Assembly: GCF_008705135.1 (NCBI RefSeq)
Contig: NZ_CP023694.1
Span: 868,001-932,000, forward strand
From: Streptomyces coeruleorubidus
Lineage (GTDB): Bacteria > Actinomycetota > Actinomycetes > Streptomycetales > Streptomycetaceae
DNA length: 64,000 nucleotides
Direction of reading: 5' to 3'
The notes under the pieces were generated by a model. It had not been told where the DNA came from. It ran no database searches and saw only the letters and a list, made by a program, of their open reading frames with translations. Shown here piece by piece: positions 19,060-27,829 of the stretch. Numbering within the stretch: the stretch's first letter is position 1; each line of letters opens with the position of its first letter. The translations under genes were made by a program, and so were the position numbers.

Positions 19060-20720
19060 GCGCCATGACGACGACCGCACGCGTCGAGGCCGCGTACGAC
19101 CGCATCGAGAGCGCCGGCCGGCCCGAGATCTGGATCCACCTCAGGCCCCGCAGCGAGGTGCTCGCCGAGGCGGCCGGGATCGACCCGGCGCTGCCTCTGG
19201 CCGGCCTGGTCGCGGCCGTGAAGGACAACATCGACGTGGCCGGCCTGCCCACGACCGCGGGCGCCCCGTCGTACGCCTACCTGCCGCCGGCCGACGCGCC
19301 CGCGGTGGCGCGACTGCGCGCGGCCGGCGCGGTGGTGCTCGGGAAGACCAATCTGGACCAGTTCGCCACCGGCCTGGTCGGCACCCGCAGCCCCTACGGG
19401 GCGGTAGGCAACGCCTGGGACACGACCCGCATCTCCGGCGGCTCGTCCTCCGGTTCCGCCGTCGCGGTCGCGTTGGGCATCGCCGACATCGCGCTCGGCA
19501 CCGACACGGCCGGCTCCGGACGGGTGCCCGCCGCCCTCAACGGCATCGTCGGGGTCAAGCCGACCAAGGGTCTGGTGCCCGTGACCGGAGTGGTTCCCGC
19601 GTGCCAGACCCTCGACTGCGTGACCGTCTTCGCCCGCGACCTGCGGCTCGCCCGCGTCACCGCGGAGATCGTCGAGGGCCCCGACCCGGCCGACCCGCTC
19701 TGCCGCACGGGCCCCCAGCTCTCGCTGCCACCCGCGCGCCCCAAGGTCGCCGTCCCGGGGCCACGGCACCTGGAGGGCATGGCCGACGGCTGGCGTGAGG
19801 CCTTCGACGCCGCGGTCGCCCGCCTGGCGAGCACCGGGACGGAGATCGTCGAGGCCGACATCACGCCACTGCTGGAGGCGGCGCAACTGCTGTACGGCGG
19901 CGCGTTCGTCGCCGCGCGGTACGCCGCCGTGGGCGGGCACCTGGAGAAGCACCGCGACCTGATCGGTACGGATCTCGACCCCACCGTCGCCTCCATCGTG
20001 CTGGCCGGGCGGGAGAAGACCGCCGCCGACTGGGCCGCCGACACCGCCCGCCTCGCCGCCCTCGGCGCCGCCGGACGCGCGGCCCTCGACGGCTGCGCCG
20101 CGCTCCTGACCCCGACCACCACCTGGCACCCCACCCTCGACGAGGTGGCGGCCGATCCGGTCGGCGCCAACGCCCGGATGGGGCGCTTCACCAACTTCGC
20201 CAACCTGCTGGACCACGCCTCGCTCGCCGTCCCCGCCGGGTTCGTGGACGGCCTGCCGTTCGGCGTGATGTTCACCGGCCCGGCGTTCTCCGACCGCGCC
20301 CTTGCCGCCCTCGCCGAGCGGTTCGCCAACCCGGGGCTCGACCTGTTCGTGGTCGGCGCCCACCTCACGGGGCAGCCGCTCAACGCCCAGTTGGTGCAGG
20401 CGGGCGGCACACTGGTGGGCCCGGCCCGCACCGCCGACGGCTACCGGCTGTACGCCCTGGCCACCGAACCGCCCAAGCCGGGCCTGGTCCGGGTGCCCGA
20501 GGGCGGGGCGGGAAGAGGCATCGAGGGTGAGATCTGGCGGCTGCCGGCTTCGGGGTTCGGGGCGTTCACCACCGCCGCTCCCGCGCCGATGACCATCGGT
20601 ACCGTCGAGCTGGCCGACGGGCGACAGGTCAGCGGCTTCCTCGTGGAGCCGTACGCCGTCGAGGGCGCGCCCGACATCACTCGCTTCGGCGGCTGGCGGG
20701 CCTATCAGGCGTCCGTATGA
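19056..20720 (+). CDS. atzF: Allophanate hydrolase
   Basis: A 554-residue amidase-signature enzyme that splits allophanate into ammonia and CO2, the last step of the pathway. The Lys-cisSer-Ser triad is visible: Lys56 (AAVKDNID), Ser130 (GGSSSGSAVAVA) and Ser154 (DTAGSGR). After the amidase domain (about 1-430) comes the allophanate hydrolase C-terminal domain (about 435-554) with LYALATEPPKPGL and VEPYAVEGA. Its ATG overlaps the carboxylase stop by 4 bases. The length fits bacterial AtzF/DUR1-type enzymes. It completes a permease, carboxylase, deiminase and hydrolase set. Confidence 0.9.
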   Translation: MSAMTTTARVEAAYDRIESAGRPEIWIHLRPRSEVLAEAAGIDPALPLAGLVAAVKDNIDVAGLPTTAGAPSYAYLPPADAPAVARLRAAGAVVLGKTNLDQFATGLVGTRSPYGAVGNAWDTTRISGGSSSGSAVAVALGIADIALGTDTAGSGRVPAALNGIVGVKPTKGLVPVTGVVPACQTLDCVTVFARDLRLARVTAEIVEGPDPADPLCRTGPQLSLPPARPKVAVPGPRHLEGMADGWREAFDAAVARLASTGTEIVEADITPLLEAAQLLYGGAFVAARYAAVGGHLEKHRDLIGTDLDPTVASIVLAGREKTAADWAADTARLAALGAAGRAALDGCAALLTPTTTWHPTLDEVAADPVGANARMGRFTNFANLLDHASLAVPAGFVDGLPFGVMFTGPAFSDRALAALAERFANPGLDLFVVGAHLTGQPLNAQLVQAGGTLVGPARTADGYRLYALATEPPKPGLVRVPEGGAGRGIEGEIWRLPASGFGAFTTAAPAPMTIGTVELADGRQVSGFLVEPYAVEGAPDITRFGGWRAYQASV

Positions 20721-20837
20721 CCGTCAGGCGACAGGGGGCGGCATTCAAGCCTGCGTCAACAGCATGACCGGCGCAGACGTTGGTGCTTCTTCGTGCTCCC
20801 GGCCGCCGTGTTCGAGTACCGGGCACCGAAGAGGTCC

Positions 20838-20851
20838 GCCACCAAGGTGGC
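20838..20851. promoter_or_regulatory. Small inverted repeat before the TetR gene
   Basis: GCCACC and GGTGGC are separated by AA, ending 11 bases before the TetR start. It could be an autoregulatory site or only a weak hairpin. It does not match the operator at 12036-12057. Confidence 0.35.
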
Positions 20852-20862
20852 AGGATGGACAT

Positions 20863-21546
20863 ATGTCGATCACGCGTCCCCGCCAAGGCAGACCCCGGCA
20901 CGCGCCGCCGTCCGACCCTGGCGCCTCCGCCCGGGAACAGATCATCGACGCCGCGGGCGCGCTCTTCGTGGAACGCGGGATCGCCAGCACGAGCACCCGG
21001 ATGATCGCCGAACGGGTGGGCATCAGGCAGGCCTCCCTTTACTACCACTTCGCCACCAAGGAAGAGATCCTCGCCGAGCTGCTGGCCACTTCCGTGCGCC
21101 CCAGTCTTCAGATGGTGGAGCGGATCCAGGCACTGGTGCCCGAGCGGGCGACTCCGGCCGCGGCGCTCTACGCGGTGGCCGCGATGGATGTACGCACCCT
21201 CTGCCGCACTTCGTACAACATCGGCACGCTCTATCTGCTGCCGGAGGTGCGGGCCGAGCGTTTCGACGCCTTCCGAGCCGAGCGGGGCCGGCTGCAGGAG
21301 AGTTACGGCATTCTCGGCGCCCAGGCGGCGGCCGAGGGCGTCGCCCGCAGCGTGCCCGCCGAGCGGATCGGCGAACTGCTGATCCAGTTGGTCGAGGTCG
21401 TCATTCAGATACGGCGTTCTCGTGAGCCGGAAGCGGCCGACACCGATGTCATCGCGTCCTCGTGCCTGCGGCTGTGCGGGCTCGGCGAGTCGGAGGTGGC
21501 CGCCGCCAGGGACGAGTCACGGGTCCTGCTGAGCCGCTTCGACTGA
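20863..21546 (+). CDS. TetR/AcrR family regulator of the guanidine/urea operon
   Basis: A 227-residue regulator. The helix-turn-helix lies at about residues 22-68 (EQIIDAAGALFVERGI, then MIAERVGIRQASLYYHFATK), followed by an all-helical ligand domain. ATG at 20863 has AGGATGG upstream and opens with a basic arm SITRPRQGRPR, as is common in this family. It lies 142 bases downstream of allophanate hydrolase in the same orientation, so it probably senses guanidine, urea or a nitrogen signal and represses the operon from the palindrome at 12036-12057. The ligand and target are inferred from position only. Confidence 0.82.
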   Translation: MSITRPRQGRPRHAPPSDPGASAREQIIDAAGALFVERGIASTSTRMIAERVGIRQASLYYHFATKEEILAELLATSVRPSLQMVERIQALVPERATPAAALYAVAAMDVRTLCRTSYNIGTLYLLPEVRAERFDAFRAERGRLQESYGILGAQAAAEGVARSVPAERIGELLIQLVEVVIQIRRSREPEAADTDVIASSCLRLCGLGESEVAAARDESRVLLSRFD

Positions 21547-21599
21547 CCGGCGGCTCGACGGGCGAATCGAGCAATTGTGAGCATCTGCTCTGCGGGTTC

Positions 21600-21870
21600 A
21601 CCGATCATGGTGCCTGTACGCTCCGTCGCGGTATTGGCGGCGAAGCAGGCCAGCCGTTTTGCACCAGCAGTCGCCGTCGTCGTCGAGGCCAGGTCCGGGT
21701 CGATGCCGTGCAGCCCGGACAGCCGGACCGGGTCGGACCAGGGGCGGGTCGGATCGGTCGCCGTGAACAGCCGGTTGCCGTCGCCGCTCAGATTCGTGAC
21801 GGTCGGCCAGGAGCGGCCGTCGTGGTAGCGGAGCGTGGGCGCATGGATCCCTGCCGCAGCCTGGCCGTCC
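21600..21870 (-). pseudogene. GH43 glycoside hydrolase remnant
   Basis: On the minus strand, 21640-21866 reads as a piece of a family 43 glycosidase. It includes GIHAPTLRYHDGR, then TNLSGDGNRLFTATDP and WSDPVRLSGLHGIDPDLA, the conserved central propeller region with the catalytic-site Asp. A one-base shift near 21665 is needed to continue into DDDGDCW, the expected next motif, after which homology fades by about 21600. Neither the N-terminal blade nor the rest of the enzyme is present. It lies just beyond the LacI stop on the same strand. It is the decayed trace of a xylosidase or arabinosidase gene once regulated there. Confidence 0.75.
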
Positions 21871-21889
21871 GCCCCGTGTACCGCGCGGG

Positions 21890-22888
21890 CTACACCCCGG
21901 GGTGCGGGACGGTGGTGGAGCGCACGATGAGCCGTGGAGCGAGTTGCACGGGGCGGGTCGGGCGGCCGGTGTCCTCGATCCGGGCGGTCAGTATGGTCAC
22001 CGCGGTCGCTCCCATGTCTTGGCGGGGGGTGTCGATTGTGGTCAGGTCGATATAGCCGAACTGGGCGAAAACCGTGTTGTCGAAGCCGATCAGCGACAGG
22101 TCTTCCGGCGCGCTCATCCCTCGATGCTTGAGGGCCGCGAGGACACCGAGAGCGGACAGGTCGTTGGCCGCGCAAACAGCGGTGGGAGGGCGGGAACTCG
22201 ACAGCAGGATCTCCGCTGCTCGCCTCCCGCCGTGCTCGGTGTAGTCGCCACGGACGATGCGGCTGTATGCGGACAGTCCATGCTGCTCCATGGTGTCGAG
22301 GTAAGCCCGGCGGTGACTCTCGGCCCCAGGACCCTTGCCGCCGTCAATGTGGGCGATGTCCTCATGGCCGAGGCCGACGAGATGTTCGACGGCGAGGCGG
22401 GTGCCGTGCCGGGTGTCGACCGCGACCGAGTCGACGCCCTGTACATGACGGCCCACGACAACCAGGGCCACGCGGTCGGCCAGCTCGCGCAGGTCCTTCG
22501 ACGCCAGACGGGGACCGACGAGGACAATGCCGTCCACCCGGTGCTCGAGCAGACCGTCGATGGCCCGTCGCTCGGTGTCCGAGGTCAGAAGCTCTCCGCC
22601 GGTGAGGAGCACTCCGTAGCCGGCCTGCTCCGCCTGTTCCTGGACGCCGGTGAAGATCTCCGTGTAGACGGGATTGCGCAGCTCCGCCAGGACGACCCCC
22701 ACCGTCATGGTGCGCCGGCTGGCGAGCTGGGCGGCATGGGCATTGGGGCGGTAGCCCAGCTCGGCCGCCGCCTTCAGCACTGCCTCCCGGCGCCGTGCGG
22801 AGACGCGGGGATCGTTCCGCATCACCAGGCTGGCCAGGGACCGCGATACGCCGGCTCGGGCCGCGACGTCCTCCAGCGTTACCGACAC
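21890..22888 (-). CDS. LacI family transcriptional regulator
   Basis: A 332-residue sugar-responsive repressor. The N-terminal helix-turn-helix (VTLEDVAARAGVSRSLASLV, residues 3-22) and hinge helix are followed by a periplasmic-binding-protein-like effector domain (about 60-330) with NPVYTEIFTGVQEQAEQ, VDSVAVDTRHG and DDLSLIGFDNT-like segments. GTG at 22888 is chosen because GGGAGG lies upstream and the product then starts exactly at the HTH. It is divergent from a sugar-binding lipoprotein, and two perfect palindromes lie between them. A GH43 remnant downstream suggests the effector was a pentose or pentoside. Confidence 0.9.
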   Translation of the reverse strand: MSVTLEDVAARAGVSRSLASLVMRNDPRVSARRREAVLKAAAELGYRPNAHAAQLASRRTMTVGVVLAELRNPVYTEIFTGVQEQAEQAGYGVLLTGGELLTSDTERRAIDGLLEHRVDGIVLVGPRLASKDLRELADRVALVVVGRHVQGVDSVAVDTRHGTRLAVEHLVGLGHEDIAHIDGGKGPGAESHRRAYLDTMEQHGLSAYSRIVRGDYTEHGGRRAAEILLSSSRPPTAVCAANDLSALGVLAALKHRGMSAPEDLSLIGFDNTVFAQFGYIDLTTIDTPRQDMGATAVTILTARIEDTGRPTRPVQLAPRLIVRSTTVPHPGV

Positions 22889-22917
22889 GCAGCCTCCCGG
22901 ACCTATTGACGTACCTG

Positions 22918-22931
22918 TTGGAGCGCTCCAA
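22918..22931. promoter_or_regulatory. LacI-type operator 1
   Basis: A perfect 14-bp palindrome TTGGAGCGCTCCAA with the central CG step typical of LacI-family sites. It lies 29 bases upstream of the lacI-like GTG start. Confidence 0.88.
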
Positions 22932-22942
22932 AGTGTAGGCCA

Positions 22943-22956
22943 TTGGAGCGCTCCAA
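22943..22956. promoter_or_regulatory. LacI-type operator 2
   Basis: An identical copy of TTGGAGCGCTCCAA. Its centre is 25 bp from that of operator 1, about two and a half helical turns. It lies 120 bases before the sugar-binding lipoprotein start. The pair probably lets one regulator control both divergent promoters. Confidence 0.88.
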
Positions 22957-23076
22957 CAGAATGCCGTTGTCCGGCGCCGCGACGCCGCTCGAGCCACGCG
23001 ATCTCCAGGACCTCAGGTTCTGAGCTCGCGCGGTCCCCTCTTTTCTCTCCCTGTCGCACAGTAAGGTCCAGGACAG

Positions 23077-24090
23077 ATGCACCGCTCTTCTCATCCGCGC
23101 AGATCCGCCTCCCTCGTGGCCGTGGCCACGGCCACGGCACTGACCCTCGCCGGCTGCTCCAGCGGCTCGGGCGGGAAGCAGGCCGAGGAAAGCGCCGACG
23201 GCGCCTCCGCGGGCAAGGCGACCACTCCCCGTCTGACGGTCGCGATGATCACCCACCAAGGGCCCGGCGACACTTTCTGGGACATCGTCCGCAAGGGCGC
23301 CGAGGCGGCCGCCGCGAAGGACAACATCCGGCTCGTCTACTCCAACGACCCGAGCGCGGGCAACCAGGCCAACCTGGTCCAGAACGCCGTCGATCAGAAG
23401 GTCGACGGCATCGCGATCACGCTCGCCAAGCCGGAGGCCATGAAGGACGTCGTGCGCAAGGCCACGGCAGCGGGTATCCCCGTCGTCGGCCTCAACTCCG
23501 GTGTGAGCGAGTGGAAGAAGCTCGGCCTGACGGAGTTCTTCGGGCAGGACGAGAGCGTGGCCGGCGAGGCGTTCGGCAAGAAGCTGAACGAGGTCGGCGC
23601 CAAGAAGGCCGTCTGCGTCATCACCGAGCAGGGCAACATCGGCCTCACCCAGCGCTGCGACGGCGTGAAGAAGACATTCCAGGGCAAGACGGAGAACCTC
23701 TACGTCAATGGCACCGACATGCCGTCCGTGAAGTCGACGATCACAGCCAAGCTGAAGCAGGACAGCTCCATCGACTACATCGTCAGCCTCGGTGCCTCGT
23801 ACGCGCTGACCGCCGTGCAGTCCGTGTCCGAGGCGGGCAGCGAGGCGAAGATCGCCACCTTCGACCTGAACAAGGATCTCACCGGCGCCATCAGCAAGGG
23901 CACGATCCAGTTCGCGGTCGACCAGCAGCCGTACCTCCAGGGCTACCTGGCGATCGACTCGCTGTGGCTGTACAAGAACAACGGCAACTACATGGGCGGC
24001 GGTGAACAGGCGATCCTGACCGGCCCGGCCTTCGTCGACAAGTCCAACGTCGACCAGATCGCCCAGTTCGCCGCGAAGGGCACCCGTTGA
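23077..24090 (+). CDS. Sugar ABC transporter substrate-binding lipoprotein (RbsB-like)
   Basis: A 337-residue exported binding protein. The N terminus is a lipoprotein signal with lipobox LAGC (Cys near residue 27), followed by a Ser/Gly-rich linker and a type I periplasmic-binding fold (about 50-337). Typical segments are TFWDIVRKGAEAAAA, VDGIAITLAKPEAM, GIPVVGLNSG and YLQGYLAIDSLWLY. Relatives bind ribose, xylose, inositol or other sugars. No permease or ATPase gene follows, which is abnormal for this class. The downstream reading frame begins with a segment that may be the leftover start of a permease or ATPase. Expression is probably controlled by the LacI operators upstream. Confidence 0.88.
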   Translation: MHRSSHPRRSASLVAVATATALTLAGCSSGSGGKQAEESADGASAGKATTPRLTVAMITHQGPGDTFWDIVRKGAEAAAAKDNIRLVYSNDPSAGNQANLVQNAVDQKVDGIAITLAKPEAMKDVVRKATAAGIPVVGLNSGVSEWKKLGLTEFFGQDESVAGEAFGKKLNEVGAKKAVCVITEQGNIGLTQRCDGVKKTFQGKTENLYVNGTDMPSVKSTITAKLKQDSSIDYIVSLGASYALTAVQSVSEAGSEAKIATFDLNKDLTGAISKGTIQFAVDQQPYLQGYLAIDSLWLYKNNGNYMGGGEQAILTGPAFVDKSNVDQIAQFAAKGTR

Positions 24091-25364
24091 TGAGCCTGGA
24101 CCGGCGGTCGGTGCCGGCGGTGACCACATCGCCGGTCCACGGCCCCACCGGTTCCGTCGCCGCAGGCGACTCGGCCACCTCAGTCACCCGAGAGCCGGCG
24201 CGCCAGCCGCACGGGAGAGCCACGGGCCGCACCGAAGCCGGTGCCGTGCGGGTGGAAGGCTGGGCCCGGGCCCCGTTCGCAGCCCTCGCCGATGTGTTCG
24301 CGCGAGTCGTCGCGGAACAGGGAGACGGTGCCGCCGCCCTGGCGATCCACCTGGACGGGCATCCAGTCGTAGACCTGTCGCACGGAGGTCCCAGCGACGC
24401 CCGGTACCTGTTGTTCTCCGTCTCCAAAGGCGTCTCGGCGATCGCCGCCCAGCACGCGCACGCTGCCGGACGGCTCGACCTCGATGCCCCGATCTGCGAT
24501 GTCTGGCCCGCCATGCGACGGACAGCGACCCGCCGCATCACCACCCGTCACGTGCTCAGCCATCAGGCGGGGCTGCCCCTGGTCGACCAGGAGCTCACCG
24601 TGGCAGACCACGTGGCCGGCAAGCTCGAGACCGCCCTGGAGCAGCAGGAGCCCTCCTGGGAACCGGGGACGAAGCACGGCTACCACGCCATCACCTACGG
24701 AGCCCTGCTCGACGGCGTCTTCCAGCGGGCCCTGGGCACCAGCGTCGCCGAGTACATCCACGCACACATCCGGCAACCGCTCGGTCTCGACCTCGCTCTC
24801 GGCGTTCCGCCCTCCGACAACGACGACGTGCTGCCGCTGCGGACACGCCCTCCGATGCGCACCCCGCTGCAGTCGGCCCGCCCCGGGCGGCTCTTCGATG
24901 CCGTCGGCCTCGGACTGCTCGACGACCCCTCGGTCTTCAATCAGCCGGACGTTCTCGCAGCGCCCTGGCCCGCGACCAACCTGGTCGCCGGTGCCCGCGA
25001 CCTGGCACGGCTGTATGCCGCGACCGTCGGACCGGTTGACGGTGTGCGCCTGCTGGACACCGAGAGCAGTGCCGCGCTCGCCCGTACCCGCTCCATCGGG
25101 CCCGACGAGGTCCTCGGCGAGCCGTCCCACTTCGGTTCCGGAGTCCAAAGGCCCACGGCTCGTCTTCCCCTCCTCGGGCCTGCCTCGTACGGGCATGACG
25201 GACACGCCGGCTCGCTCGCGCTGGCCGATCCTCGGTTCTCCGTCGGCATGGCCTTCACGACCAACGTCAGCCCGCCTGTCGGCGGAGCGAGTGCCGCAGC
25301 CCTCACACTCGTCGCGGCAGCGAGGCACTGTCTGAACGCATCCGGCCGCAGCACGACCGAATGA
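24090..25364 (+). CDS. Serine hydrolase (beta-lactamase/esterase VIII family) with an apparently foreign N-terminal segment
   Basis: A 424-residue protein. From about residue 53 it is a class C beta-lactamase/EstB-like hydrolase: SVSK holds the catalytic Ser and Lys, YHAITYG replaces the YxN motif and GHDGHAGS stands for the KTG-like loop. It probably acts as an esterase or peptidase in the cytoplasm. The first ~50 residues (Ser/Thr/Val-rich) are not part of this fold. Their ATG overlaps the stop of the sugar-binding protein (TGATG), where a permease or ATPase would be expected. An internal GTG at about 24246 could be the native hydrolase start. A deletion fusing two genes is the simplest explanation. 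Confidence 0.75.
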   Translation: MSLDRRSVPAVTTSPVHGPTGSVAAGDSATSVTREPARQPHGRATGRTEAGAVRVEGWARAPFAALADVFARVVAEQGDGAAALAIHLDGHPVVDLSHGGPSDARYLLFSVSKGVSAIAAQHAHAAGRLDLDAPICDVWPAMRRTATRRITTRHVLSHQAGLPLVDQELTVADHVAGKLETALEQQEPSWEPGTKHGYHAITYGALLDGVFQRALGTSVAEYIHAHIRQPLGLDLALGVPPSDNDDVLPLRTRPPMRTPLQSARPGRLFDAVGLGLLDDPSVFNQPDVLAAPWPATNLVAGARDLARLYAATVGPVDGVRLLDTESSAALARTRSIGPDEVLGEPSHFGSGVQRPTARLPLLGPASYGHDGHAGSLALADPRFSVGMAFTTNVSPPVGGASAAALTLVAAARHCLNASGRSTTE

Positions 25365-25366
25365 AA

Positions 25367-25392
25367 GGTACGCGAGCGCATCGAGGCGTACC
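25367..25392 (+). terminator. Hairpin after the serine hydrolase
   Basis: Arms GGTACGC and GCGTACC (7 bp) enclose a 12-nt loop, starting 3 bases after the hydrolase stop codon. It is a modest terminator candidate without a U-tract. Confidence 0.5.
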
Positions 25393-25528
25393 GCGCCGCC
25401 CAAGACGCATTTGAAGCCGTCCCCCTTCTCTTTCTCTTGTCGATCGCTTGCCGAGTGTGCGGATACTCGACAAACGATCCGACGTCTCCCCTGCCGAACC
25501 GTTCCTCCAAACCCAGCGGAGTTCCCCC

Positions 25529-26788
25529 TTGGCAGACCGCGCCGTACGCCGACGCCGTCGAGCTTTGTTCCTCTTGTTCTTCCTTCCAGGCATCGCCATG
25601 TCGTCCTGGGTCACGCGCACCCCCGATGTCCGCGATCAACTGAGCTTGTCCACTGGACAGATGGGGCTGGTCCTGTTCGGTCTGTCCATCGGTTCCATGA
25701 TCGGCATCCTGTGTTCCGGCCGTTTCGTATCCCGGTTCGGCACCCGGCCGGTCATCGCGCTCGGCACGCTCCTGATCATCGCGGGCACGGTCGTCATCGG
25801 GATGGGCAGCGCCGTGCGGTCGGCACCCCTGGTCACCGCGGGGCTGTGCCTGTTCGGCGCGGGCATGGGCGGGGGCGAAGTGGCGGTCAACGTGGACGGC
25901 GCCGACGTGGAGCGCATCACCGGGACCGCGGTGCTGCCCACGCTGCACGGCTGCTTCAGCCTGGGCACGGTCATCGGGGGGTCGGCCGGAATGGCGGCCA
26001 CCGCCGTCGCGCTCCCCGTTCACTGGCATCTGACCGTGGTCGCCCTGGTCGCCACGGGGATGCTGGTCCACGCTCTTCGTGCCGTCCCCGCCGGTATCGG
26101 CATCAGCACCGCGCCGTCGATGCCGGGGCCGGTCCCGGGGCAACCATCCAAGCCGCAGGTGTGGAAGGACCGGAAACTGCTGCTGATCGGCGCCATCGTG
26201 CTGGCCATGGCGCTGGCCGAGGGCGCCGCCAACGACTGGCTGCCGCTGCTCATGGTCGACGGCCACGGCCTTGACGCCGCGATGGGCTCGCTCGTCTTTG
26301 TGGGGTTCGCGGCGGCGATGACCCTGGGCCGCTTCAGCGGCAGCTTCTTCCTCAGTCGTTTCGGGCGGGCCGCTGTCGTGCGCGCGAGCGCCGTCTCCGG
26401 TGCCGTCGGACTCCTCCTGGTCATCTTCTCCGACAACGCTGTCGTAGCGGCAGCGGCCGTGCTTTTCTGGGGGCTTGGGGCTTCCCTCGGTTTCCCGGTG
26501 GCCCTGTCGGCGGCGGGGGACTCAGGTCCCGACCAGACCGCCCGCGTCTCGCTGGTCGCCGTCATCGGCTACGTCGCCTTCCTCGTGGGGCCGCCCGCCC
26601 TCGGGTTCCTGGGCGACCACTACGGGCTGCGCTCGGCCATGGTGGTGGTTCTGGTGTTCGTGGCCGCCGCCATCCTCATCGCTCCCGCCGCCGACACCCG
26701 TGACCGCGCCGCCGCCACGGTGGACCTGTCCCAGCGCACGCGCCCCGGCACCACTCCCGCAGAGCAGCACCAAGGAGGCCGCTCATGA
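25529..26788 (+). CDS. MFS transporter
   Basis: A 419-residue major facilitator with about 12 transmembrane helices. It has the family's loop 2-3 motif (SGRFVSRFGTRPVIALG) and a central cytoplasmic loop rich in Pro. It resembles the YbjJ-type branch of MFS carriers, whose substrates are mostly unknown. A TTG at 25529 is the likely start, because GGAG lies 8-11 bases before it and the product then begins with a short basic arm. A longer reading from a TTG at 25448 is possible but has no ribosome site. The stop overlaps the start of the LLM oxidoreductase, so the two are translationally coupled. Confidence 0.78.
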   Translation: MADRAVRRRRRALFLLFFLPGIAMSSWVTRTPDVRDQLSLSTGQMGLVLFGLSIGSMIGILCSGRFVSRFGTRPVIALGTLLIIAGTVVIGMGSAVRSAPLVTAGLCLFGAGMGGGEVAVNVDGADVERITGTAVLPTLHGCFSLGTVIGGSAGMAATAVALPVHWHLTVVALVATGMLVHALRAVPAGIGISTAPSMPGPVPGQPSKPQVWKDRKLLLIGAIVLAMALAEGAANDWLPLLMVDGHGLDAAMGSLVFVGFAAAMTLGRFSGSFFLSRFGRAAVVRASAVSGAVGLLLVIFSDNAVVAAAAVLFWGLGASLGFPVALSAAGDSGPDQTARVSLVAVIGYVAFLVGPPALGFLGDHYGLRSAMVVVLVFVAAAILIAPAADTRDRAAATVDLSQRTRPGTTPAEQHQGGRS

Positions 26789-27753
26789 GCCCGCAGGTAG
26801 CGTCCGGCACGATCGGCGTCCTCCTCCCCCGCGACATCCCCCAGGCCGACGTCATCGCCTTCGCGCAGGAAGCGGACGCCTACGGCTTCGACGAACTGTG
26901 GGTCGTCGAAGACCTCGGCTACCGCGGAGGGCTTGTCCAGGCCGCCACCGTGCTGGCCCGCACCCGCCGGATCCGCGTCGGAGTCGGGCTGCTGCCCGCC
27001 GCGGCCCGCAACGTCGCCTTCGCCGCGATGGAAGTGGCCACTCTCGCCCAACTCCACCCGAGCCGCCTCGACATCGCGGTCGGACACGGCATGCCCGACT
27101 GGATGCGCAGCGTCGGAGCCTGGCCGGCCAGCCCTCTGACATTGCTGGGCGAGTACATCCACACGCTCAAGACACTGCTGGCAGGTCGGCCGGCCGATAC
27201 GGACGGTCGCTATATCCGGCTCGACGGACTACGCCTGGACCCATCGGCGCTGCCCGAGCACGCCCCCGACATCTTCGCCGGCGTGCGCGGCCCCAAGTCG
27301 CTCGCCCTCGCCGGTGAAGTGGCCGACGGCACCCTGCTCGCCGAGCCGGTATCACCCGAGTACGTCCGCCAAGCCCTCACCAGCATCAACCCGCAGCGCC
27401 CGCACCGGATCACCGCCTACAACATCACCGTCGTCGACGACGACCCGCACAACGCCCTCTGCGCGGCACGGCCCGCCCTGCAACCCTTGGGCGATCCCGA
27501 CTGGGCGCCCCACATCGTCCCCCTCGGCTTCCATGACGAGCTCACCGCGCTGCGCCACACCAGCAAGAGCGCCCAGGAGTTCGCTCTGGCGATACCCGAG
27601 GAGTGGGCACACCGGCTGGCCCTGACGGGCACCCCCGACCAGGTCCGTGCCCGCGTACAAGACCTCTTCGAGTCAGGCGTCACAACCACCGTCCTCAGCC
27701 CGGTCGGCCCCGACTACCGGTCCGCGCTCGCCGGTCTGGCCAAGATCCTCTGA
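26785..27753 (+). CDS. LLM-class flavin-dependent oxidoreductase (possibly F420-dependent)
   Basis: A 322-residue TIM-barrel enzyme of the luciferase-like superfamily. It starts with a TIGVLLPRDIP strand and has EADAYGFDELWVVED, RIRVGVGLLPAA and HPSRLDIAVGHG, followed by a C-terminal TGTPDQVRARVQDL segment that is conserved in F420-dependent reductases. The cofactor could be F420 or FMN. AAGGAGG precedes the ATG, which overlaps the MFS stop by 4 bases. The two genes probably import or export and then modify one compound, but nothing in the sequence names it. Confidence 0.8.
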   Translation: MSPQVASGTIGVLLPRDIPQADVIAFAQEADAYGFDELWVVEDLGYRGGLVQAATVLARTRRIRVGVGLLPAAARNVAFAAMEVATLAQLHPSRLDIAVGHGMPDWMRSVGAWPASPLTLLGEYIHTLKTLLAGRPADTDGRYIRLDGLRLDPSALPEHAPDIFAGVRGPKSLALAGEVADGTLLAEPVSPEYVRQALTSINPQRPHRITAYNITVVDDDPHNALCAARPALQPLGDPDWAPHIVPLGFHDELTALRHTSKSAQEFALAIPEEWAHRLALTGTPDQVRARVQDLFESGVTTTVLSPVGPDYRSALAGLAKIL

Positions 27754-27829
27754 CAAGGTCGCAGATCTGGTGTGGTCGGACCTTCTCTGCACTGCCGGCT
27801 TGGCCACTGCGACACGTGAGCGCGGCGGA

